From NCBI GenBank assembly GCA_964467175.1, contig CAYXNY010000031.1, positions 1 through 7,312 on the forward strand: a DNA stretch of 7,312 nt. Direction: 5' to 3'. How positions within the stretch are numbered: the stretch's first letter is position 1; every line of letters begins with the position of its first letter. This DNA is from JAWAFD01 sp964467175 (GTDB lineage Archaea > Micrarchaeota > Micrarchaeia > Anstonellales > J096). The notes below the pieces were generated by a model. That model was given only the letters and a program-made list of their open reading frames with translations. It was not told where the DNA came from and searched no databases. The position numbers and the translations under genes were made by a program. This document shows, piece by piece, positions 1-4,194 of the stretch.

Positions 1-141
1 TCATGCTTTTCGGCCGCGGATGCCTGCATAAAAAACGTGGCGTTCCAATGCGGAAAAGTTGAAGAGCCGTGCCGCGGTTCTTTGCTCGGCATGCTGATTC
101 TGCTTGTGCTTGCGGGAATTGCAAAATATAGAAAAATCTAG
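1..141 (+). CDS. C-terminal end of a Cys-containing, membrane-anchored surface protein (5' truncated by window)
   Basis: The frame is open from the first base and ends at a TAG at 139-141, giving 46 residues. Four cysteines (residues 2, 9, 18, 24 of the fragment) lie before a hydrophobic stretch, LLGMLILLVLAGIA, which is followed by the basic tail KYRKI. This is the usual layout of the end of a type I membrane protein: extracytoplasmic Cys-rich part, one membrane helix, short positive cytoplasmic tail. The Cys-bearing protein at 5955-6680 ends in the same way. The gene converges on tyrS with one base between the stop codons. The family cannot be named from so short a piece. A coding reading rests on the hydrophobicity pattern and the exact fit against the tyrS end. 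Confidence 0.6.
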   Translation, partial: SCFSAADACIKNVAFQCGKVEEPCRGSLLGMLILLVLAGIAKYRKI

Positions 142-142
142 C

Positions 143-1210
143 CTACTCTTTTTTAATTGCTATTTCTTTTATCTCTTCTAAATACTTTTTGTGTTTTGCA
201 AAATACTCCCTGCTCGGCTTGAGCATTTTTATCAATTCTTCTGCAACCGCATTCTTCAAATCTAAAGGATGGAGTTTTCCTTCTCCATAAATTTTAGCAA
301 GCTCCTCATAGCTTCCAATCTCCACATCCCCTCCGAACTTTGCAGGCCTTTCAATTTTCAAGCTCCTATCCCGCAGAATAAGATTGTCCGCCATGGAAAT
401 AATAGGGTTTCCCTCGATTACTTTTGGAGGGCAGTACGCCCTTTCTATTTTATTTTTTATCTCCTCCTCAGAATCATGTATGAAGATGCAGCTCTCCGGT
501 TTGCTCTTGCTCATCTTCGCTTCAATAAACTCCTCTTCGCTCGGGTTCATTCTCGTTACGCCCTGCAATCCCGGAATGAGCGTTGTATGCACAGCAACAA
601 AGTTTTTCTTTCCTATTTTCTCATGCACATCCTTTGCAAGCATATGGGCCTTTCTTTGGTCTATTCCCGCATGCGCGATCTGCACATCCAGTTTAAAAAT
701 GTCAGCCGCCTGCATTGCAGGATAAAGCAAAAAGGAAACATGCTGTGCCTCGCCCTCCTTCCGTCCCATTATCGCCGTCGCTCTAAGCATTCTGTGTATC
801 GTGGTATGCCTAGTTATATTTATTACATCCTTCCAGTAGTCATTGTCATAAATTTCACTTGCCAAAATATATTTTACTTTATCTTCCTCCAGTCCGAGAG
901 AAATAAAAGCATGCTTAAAATAACCTTTCGCAATCTTTTGAATCCTTTCCAAATCCCCTCCTAACTTGTTGTTTATCCACGCGTGATAATCCGCCAAAAA
1001 TATCATCGGCTTTACCCCGGCCTGCAAAAAATCGTTTATTTTAAGCGCTGTCATGAGGCCTGTTCCAAGATGGACCATCCCAGAAATCTCAAAACCGATG
1101 TAGTGCTTTGGATGGGAGTAGTTCTCAAAAACCTCTCTAAGCTGATGCTCGCCGATAACTTCGATGGTTGGTTTTTTCTTCACCAGCTCTATTTTCGTTT
1201 CAATATCCAT
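143..1210 (-). CDS. tyrS: Tyrosyl-tRNA synthetase, archaeal type
   Basis: Class I aminoacyl-tRNA synthetase that charges tRNA-Tyr with tyrosine in the cytoplasm. Of its 355 residues the nucleotide-binding signatures are HLGTG at 47-51 (HIGH motif) and KMSKS at 232-236. The tyrosine pocket known from archaeal enzymes is intact: Y37 in YIGFE, Y163/Q167/D170 in YPAMQAAD, and Q185 in DQRK. The tail KFGGDV (291-296) and HPLDLKNAVAEELI (314-327) is typical of archaeal TyrRS. From memory the whole protein aligns well with the Pyrococcus enzyme, including the LADYHAWIN..LGGDLE segment. The ATG at 1210 is chosen because a TATA-like box is centred about 25 nt upstream, which gives a leaderless mRNA. 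In the likely ancestral arrangement the gene followed the DUF2070 gene by 37 bp; a toxin-antitoxin cassette now separates them. The Lys-rich C-terminus (IAIKKE) makes a T-rich tract on the opposite strand. Confidence 0.97.
   Translation of the reverse strand: MDIETKIELVKKKPTIEVIGEHQLREVFENYSHPKHYIGFEISGMVHLGTGLMTALKINDFLQAGVKPMIFLADYHAWINNKLGGDLERIQKIAKGYFKHAFISLGLEEDKVKYILASEIYDNDYWKDVINITRHTTIHRMLRATAIMGRKEGEAQHVSFLLYPAMQAADIFKLDVQIAHAGIDQRKAHMLAKDVHEKIGKKNFVAVHTTLIPGLQGVTRMNPSEEEFIEAKMSKSKPESCIFIHDSEEEIKNKIERAYCPPKVIEGNPIISMADNLILRDRSLKIERPAKFGGDVEIGSYEELAKIYGEGKLHPLDLKNAVAEELIKMLKPSREYFAKHKKYLEEIKEIAIKKE
149..190 (+). terminator. T-rich tract, candidate terminator for the 1-141 gene
   Basis: Just after the plus-strand stop codon come T6 at 149-154, then further runs of four and five T within about 35 bases. 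Archaeal RNA polymerase terminates on T-rich stretches without needing a hairpin. The tract lies wholly inside the 3' end of tyrS, where it is the complement of Lys and Glu codons. The terminator role is inferred. Confidence 0.4.
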
Positions 1211-1231
1211 GAAAAAATCTCAGCAAAAGTG

Positions 1232-1239
1232 CTTAAAAA
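1232..1239 (-). promoter_or_regulatory. TATA-like box of tyrS (leaderless)
   Basis: On the minus strand this reads TTTTTAAG. Its centre is about 25 nt upstream of the tyrS ATG, the distance at which archaeal TBP/TFB places the start site, so transcription would begin at or next to the ATG. No Shine-Dalgarno sequence is seen. The T run directly follows the hairpin at 1240-1254 and may also have served as the termination tract of the gene once located upstream. Confidence 0.6.
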
Positions 1240-1254
1240 CCTCTCGTTTAGAGG
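1240..1254 (-). terminator. Hairpin plus T-run at the displaced DUF2070 stop codon
   Basis: The minus strand reads CCTCT-AAACG-AGAGG followed by TTTTT, a 5-bp stem with a 5-nt loop and a T-tract. The displaced DUF2070 stop codon (TAA, 1248-1250) begins at the end of the stem's first arm. This looks like the former 3' end and terminator of the DUF2070 gene, left beside tyrS when the toxin-antitoxin cassette arrived. The stem is short, so function is uncertain. The same palindrome could instead be an operator next to the tyrS TATA box. Confidence 0.35.
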
Positions 1255-1275
1255 GTGGAAACAATATAAAAAACA
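1248..1275 (-). repeat. Displaced copy of the DUF2070 gene 3' end (candidate att site, tyrS side)
   Basis: On the minus strand this reads as codons for VFYIVSTL followed by TAA. The 18-bp core 1258-1275 (plus strand GAAACAATATAAAAAACA) is identical to 1789-1806. The remaining 10 bases match at six positions, and all four differences are synonymous when read as DUF2070 codons (TCC/TCA, ACC/ACA, CTC/TTA). Upstream of the core the frame does not resemble DUF2070. This copy is not attached to any gene now, so its coding-like pattern implies that it was once the real C-terminus. Confidence 0.85.
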
Positions 1276-1299
1276 AAGATGCGAAGGCACAACGAAATG

Positions 1300-1307
1300 T
1301 TTTTAAT
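1300..1307 (+). promoter_or_regulatory. TATA-like box of the toxin-antitoxin operon (leaderless)
   Basis: TTTTTAAT, preceded by CGAAATG, which resembles the purine-rich archaeal TFB-recognition element. The centre is about 26 nt before the antitoxin ATG, predicting a leaderless mRNA. The box lies inside the candidate cassette, so the module carries its own promoter. Confidence 0.6.
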
Positions 1308-1329
1308 AAGTAAAGACTAAACTATACAC

Positions 1330-1509
1330 ATGAAAGGAAAGACCATAGTAATGGAAAGAGAAGTTGTTGATACCATATACAAAACCAAGGAACTCCTAGA
1401 AGAACTGCTGGAAACACTGGATATAGTTGCTGATGAAGAGGCGATGAAAATAATCGAACTATCTGAAAAGGATATAAAGGAAAAGAGGGTAAGGAGGTTT
1501 GCTTTCTGA
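1330..1509 (+). CDS. Small antitoxin of a RelE/ParE-type module
   Basis: A 59-residue acidic/basic helical protein. Residues 10-32 (EVVDTIYKTKELLEELLETL region) form a Leu/Glu-rich helix that could dimerise. Residues 37-59 (EEAMKIIELSEKDIKEKRVRRF region) resemble the C-terminal element by which RelB-like antitoxins wrap the toxin, with the common LSEKDIKEKRV-type ending. No ribbon-helix-helix or HTH domain is evident; the first 8 residues are too short for one. The ATG at 1330 fits the TATA spacing; an internal ATG at 1351 is the alternative. The stop overlaps the toxin start as TGATG, so translation is coupled. Expected role: bind and neutralise the toxin, and perhaps repress the operon. The assignment rests on size, position and tail pattern rather than strong homology. 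Confidence 0.8.
   Translation: MKGKTIVMEREVVDTIYKTKELLEELLETLDIVADEEAMKIIELSEKDIKEKRVRRFAF
1491..1498 (+). promoter_or_regulatory. Strong Shine-Dalgarno of the toxin gene
   Basis: AAGGAGGT lies 10 nt before the toxin ATG, inside the antitoxin coding sequence. It is a full-strength match to the 16S rRNA 3' end. The operon's first gene has no such site, so the toxin relies on ribosome binding within the message while the antitoxin is read leaderlessly. Confidence 0.7.
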
Positions 1510-1775
1510 TGGTAGAAACTTACTCTACCGAAACATTTGATAAATTATTTTCTAAACTGCCGAAAAACATTCAAGAAGGAATCAAGAAAAAAGTAAAAGA
1601 AATTGTTGAGAACCCAACGATGGGAAAAAGGCTGCATGGTGTACTCAAAGGCAAAAGAAGCATCCATATTGGCAAATACAGAATCATATACGAAATGAGG
1701 GGAGAAGTTATCTATTTGTTATTCTGCGGTCTTAGGAAAAACATATACGATTATGCAGCGCGCGGCTGCTTATAG
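1509..1775 (+). CDS. RelE/ParE-superfamily toxin
   Basis: This 88-residue protein has the compact RelE/ParE fold pattern: two N-terminal helices (about 7-34), then RLHGVLKGKRSIHIGKYRII (41-60) and a core strand GEVIYLLFCGLRKNIYDYA (65-83). The family's usual functional positions are present: R58 in KYRIIYE, R76 in GLRK, and Y80/Y82 near the end. RelE members cut mRNA in the ribosomal A site and ParE members poison gyrase. The RIIY..(8)..LLFCGLRKNIY pattern is nearer to RelE/YoeB-like archaeal toxins, but this is not certain. The start is fixed by the one-base overlap with the antitoxin stop and the AAGGAGGT site. The last codons (AARGC) contain a GC-rich inverted repeat at 1755-1769. The toxin stop lies 3 nt from the DUF2070 stop in convergent orientation. 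Confidence 0.92.
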   Translation: MVETYSTETFDKLFSKLPKNIQEGIKKKVKEIVENPTMGKRLHGVLKGKRSIHIGKYRIIYEMRGEVIYLLFCGLRKNIYDYAARGCL

Positions 1776-1778
1776 TAC

Positions 1779-1806
1779 TTATAATGTTGAAACAATATAA
1801 AAAACA
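1779..1806 (-). repeat. In-use copy of the DUF2070 3' end (candidate att site, DUF2070 side)
   Basis: This sequence encodes the present C-terminus VFYIVSTL* of DUF2070. Its 18-bp core (1789-1806) is identical to 1258-1275. The final codons TCA ACA TTA TAA differ only synonymously from the displaced copy, as expected if they came with the incoming element. Confidence 0.85.
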
Positions 1807-3470
1807 GCCGCGGCGGCAAAAACGAATATTATCGGAGCAACGATGCGCGCGACAGCTACGATAGAATTGACCGTGGAAACTATCTCTATTGCCTGTTTGT
1901 GGCCGAGAACATCAACATCCACCCATTCCTTATAAACACCTGCTTTCGCATTCTTCATATTTCCAATGGCCTTCCCAACAGCCAAAACAACATTCTCCAC
2001 GATGTTTTCATCATACGGGAGTGGATTAAGAACCCCGCGCACGTTGTTCCTCTCATGGCTGTCCGTAGTGTATATACACACTACCAAATTAGGATACTTT
2101 TCCCTGACTTTCTTTTCCACGCTTTCCTTCATCTTCCTGCTTATTCCGTTTGCATCAAAGACGATTCCGACAAAAAGTGGAGAAGAGGATATTACAAAAA
2201 CCTGCACCCCGTTTCCGCCGATAACCGGGTTGGATGGATAGAATGAAAAAAACCCTGCTTTTAATTTGTTTTTCTTTCCCTCACCCTGCAAAGCTTTCTC
2301 AACCGCCTTCATGTATTCAAACCCTTCGGGGCTTCCGGCATCGAAGCTTGTAATCTCCTCAACATCCGAATTGTGCATATCAACAACGAGCGCCTTTTCC
2401 AAGTATTTCTCAGCCGTCCCCATTATGCTCAACCCAAGCCCAAATGCGATGTCCTCAGTAGTATGCGGGGCTCTGGTTACGCTTATGATACCGGAATTTC
2501 CGAAAACCAGAGCATAAGCCTTCGCCTTTCCATACTCGCCCATCCTAAGCTCAACGGTTTCGCTTTTTTCGCCACGCGAATTTTTAACAACCCGCAGTAT
2601 CTTTTCGCTCTCCTCATCGGATATGGGGTTGAAGTCGTGGGTTGCTGTGCCATGGAGAACAACACTTTCGCCAATTTTTTTGGAAATAAGTGAAGGAAAC
2701 GCGCTTCCGCCTAAGTTTCCGAATGGTCCAAAATGCACATACGGAACCACTATATTCTTCTTCTCTTTTCCAAAAGAAAATGAAACCCCTCCGACAATTG
2801 TCTTCACGCTCTCCCCAACCTTTTCAAATGCCTCCTCAAGCTCCTTGCTCTCGTAAAACCACTGCGCCATAAACATGGAAACAGCGTCCACACTGCTCAC
2901 GCCAAGATTTCTTTTCATGGGCGCGTTTATTATCAAAAACAATACGTACAGCGCCACCAGAAAAACAGCAGAGGAAGCAACGAATTTAAGCACAGCGTTC
3001 TCCACGGAAAAACCCATTGCCGTGAAAGTAAACGAATAAACAATTAGCTGTAAGGTTGCGAAAAGCAATCCCCTCCACTTTGCCGAGAAAACGACCCTCC
3101 CTATAACAAACCACACTATGAAAACTATCGCCGAGGCAATGAACATGACTTCAACCGAATAGGGAAAGTTCATGTATTTAAGGTAGAAGGAAAGCACGAA
3201 GAAAAACGCATACACAAGCTCTCCGAAAAGAGAGGTCGCGACAATTTGCTTGAAAGGAATCCTCCTTATCACAATTTTTGCCATCACCGCAATGAGAAGA
3301 GAGGGAAGGGAGAGCATCGCAAATCCGTTCAGCATTCCCTCGGAGCTAGGGTTTGCAACAAAGCCAGCAAGTGCTCCAAGGAGAACCATAGCCAAAAGAA
3401 GGTATTCCACAGACGGCAGGCTTACTATATAATTTGTAAGTTTTACTGCATTTTTCTCAGTCATCCCCAT
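1779..3470 (-). CDS. DUF2070 family membrane protein
   Basis: 563 residues. The N-terminal part has about six hydrophobic segments (roughly 21-39, 49-68, 76-98, 105-127, 133-153, 158-182). A large soluble domain spans about 190-535, and one C-terminal membrane helix (about 538-560) ends at VFYIVSTL. The soluble part has the His/Asp motifs I associate with archaeal DUF2070 proteins: HFGPFG (246-251), HGTATHDFNP (273-282), DMHNS (364-368), GGNGVQVFVIS (418-428), TTDSHERN (468-475) and NPLPYD (482-487). Function is unknown; the clustered His and Asp suggest a metal-dependent hydrolase at the membrane (inference). ATG 3470 is preferred over ATG 3464 because a TATA box is centred 27 nt upstream. 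The final three sense codons and the stop appear to be supplied by the toxin-antitoxin cassette. Confidence 0.9.
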   Translation of the reverse strand: MGMTEKNAVKLTNYIVSLPSVEYLLLAMVLLGALAGFVANPSSEGMLNGFAMLSLPSLLIAVMAKIVIRRIPFKQIVATSLFGELVYAFFFVLSFYLKYMNFPYSVEVMFIASAIVFIVWFVIGRVVFSAKWRGLLFATLQLIVYSFTFTAMGFSVENAVLKFVASSAVFLVALYVLFLIINAPMKRNLGVSSVDAVSMFMAQWFYESKELEEAFEKVGESVKTIVGGVSFSFGKEKKNIVVPYVHFGPFGNLGGSAFPSLISKKIGESVVLHGTATHDFNPISDEESEKILRVVKNSRGEKSETVELRMGEYGKAKAYALVFGNSGIISVTRAPHTTEDIAFGLGLSIMGTAEKYLEKALVVDMHNSDVEEITSFDAGSPEGFEYMKAVEKALQGEGKKNKLKAGFFSFYPSNPVIGGNGVQVFVISSSPLFVGIVFDANGISRKMKESVEKKVREKYPNLVVCIYTTDSHERNNVRGVLNPLPYDENIVENVVLAVGKAIGNMKNAKAGVYKEWVDVDVLGHKQAIEIVSTVNSIVAVARIVAPIIFVFAAAAVFYIVSTL

Positions 3471-3477
3471 GGAAAGC

Positions 3478-3485
3478 TTTTTTAT
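3478..3485 (+). promoter_or_regulatory. TATA-like box of the NMD3-like gene (leaderless)
   Basis: TTTTTTAT, preceded by GGAAAGC, a plausible TFB-recognition element. The centre is about 25 nt before the ATG at 3507, which decides between the two in-frame ATGs at 3501 and 3507. The box lies within the 36 bp between the two divergent start codons. Confidence 0.5.
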
Positions 3486-3493
3486 TATAAGAG

Positions 3494-3501
3494 TATATAA
3501 A
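3494..3501 (-). promoter_or_regulatory. TATA box of the DUF2070 gene (leaderless)
   Basis: On the minus strand this reads TTTATATA, close to the archaeal consensus, centred 27 nt upstream of the DUF2070 ATG. It lies next to the start of the divergent NMD3-like gene, so the two promoters occupy the same DNA. Confidence 0.65.
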
Positions 3502-3506
3502 TGTTT

Positions 3507-4142
3507 ATGCAGGGCGAAGAGTTGTGCATAAAGTGCGGGGCAAAAAGAGGGACAAAACAGTTCAAGGGCCTTTTCTGCGCAGATTGCTACAATTGGAACA
3601 TACGAATCCCCAGAAATGTGCAGATAGAGATATGCAAGAGATGCGGAAGAGCAAGGATTAGAGGGGAGTGGAAAAAAGCGATCGAGCGCGAAATACAGGA
3701 TTATTTGTTGAGCAAGATAAAGGGGGAGAAATTCGAGAGAGGGGCAATAGATTTCAAGAACAAAAAAGCAATTCTTTATTTCATGGTTGACAGCAACGAG
3801 ATGGTAAGGGTGGAAAGGGATTACCCCTTCACCATTCTTGAAACAACTTGCCCGGAATGCTCGAGAAAGGCAGGAGGATATTTTGAGGCGATAATACAGT
3901 TCAGAGGAAACCCGCAGAAATACGCTGGAAAAAAGGAAAAGATAGAAAGGATGCTTAGGAAAAAAACATTTATTACAAAAGAGGAGAAGTTGAAAGAAGG
4001 AATAGACCTATATGTTGGTTCTTCAAAAGAAGCCGCAGAAGTGCTCAAAGAGCTTGGGCTTAAGCCTGTTTTGAGCAGGAAGCTTTCTGGCTTGAAAGAA
4101 GGAAAAAGAGTGTACAGGACTACATTTATGATGAGGTTTTGA
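3507..4142 (+). CDS. nmd3: NMD3-like large ribosomal subunit maturation factor
   Basis: 211 residues from ATG 3507; an ATG at 3501 is possible, but the TATA-to-start distance would be too short. Four zinc-knuckle pairs are visible: CIKC (7-10), CADC (24-27), CKRC (43-46) and CPEC (115-118). The block CSRKAGGYFEAIIQFRG (118-134) is the hallmark of NMD3, and the end GIDLYVGSSKEA..LSRKLSGLKEGKRVYRTTFMMR also matches NMD3. Eukaryotic NMD3 binds the 60S subunit and acts as its export adaptor. The archaeal protein has no nucleus to export from and presumably acts in late 50S maturation or quality control. It lacks the long C-terminal nuclear-export region of the eukaryotic protein. It is transcribed divergently from DUF2070 and stands apart from the downstream protease operon, which has its own TATA box. 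Confidence 0.9.
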   Translation: MQGEELCIKCGAKRGTKQFKGLFCADCYNWNIRIPRNVQIEICKRCGRARIRGEWKKAIEREIQDYLLSKIKGEKFERGAIDFKNKKAILYFMVDSNEMVRVERDYPFTILETTCPECSRKAGGYFEAIIQFRGNPQKYAGKKEKIERMLRKKTFITKEEKLKEGIDLYVGSSKEAAEVLKELGLKPVLSRKLSGLKEGKRVYRTTFMMRF

Positions 4143-4164
4143 GCATGGTTAAACCAACGAATAG

Positions 4165-4172
4165 CTTTTATA
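4165..4172 (+). promoter_or_regulatory. TATA-like box of the metalloprotease operon (leaderless)
   Basis: CTTTTATA centred about 26 nt before the ATG at 4195, preceded by CGAATAG. No Shine-Dalgarno precedes the ATG, so a leaderless message is expected. It sits in the 52-bp gap after the NMD3-like gene. Confidence 0.6.
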
Positions 4173-4194
4173 CTTTCTGCGGGGTAGATAAACC

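Larger units (their letters stand above)
1258..1788. mobile_element. Candidate 531-bp toxin-antitoxin cassette integrated in the 3' end of the DUF2070 gene
   Basis: The segment is bounded by two direct copies of an 18-bp core, at 1258-1275 and 1789-1806. It carries one promoter, the antitoxin gene, the toxin gene and the replacement DUF2070 tail (TCA ACA TTA TAA on the minus strand). Excision between the cores would join the DUF2070 reading frame to the TCC ACC CTC TAA tail at 1248-1259, restoring an intact gene with an unchanged protein sequence. Integration into gene 3' ends with restoration of the target is well known for tyrosine-recombinase elements, mostly at tRNA genes. No recombinase or further inverted repeats are seen, so mobility would depend on an enzyme supplied from elsewhere. 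Exact ends within the core cannot be assigned. The cassette looks A-rich compared with its flanks. Confidence 0.6.

Noticed and set aside
269..964. Long open frame on the plus strand opposite tyrS
   Set aside because: It is a shadow of the tyrS gene; its product has no domain pattern and tyrS is certain.
1755..1769. Inverted repeat GCAGC-GCGCG-GCTGC at the toxin 3' end
   Set aside because: It could be a terminator or cassette-end hairpin, but it lies in toxin codons and lacks an adjacent T-run, so I do not call it.
1899..2872. Several plus-strand open frames opposite DUF2070
   Set aside because: They are antisense shadows with low-complexity, Ser/Pro/Phe-rich products; the DUF2070 motifs fix the coding strand.
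4128..4134. ATGATGA resembling a C box of a C/D guide RNA (also at 4247-4253)
   Set aside because: No matching D box (CTGA) or terminal stem at suitable spacing; both lie in coding sequence.
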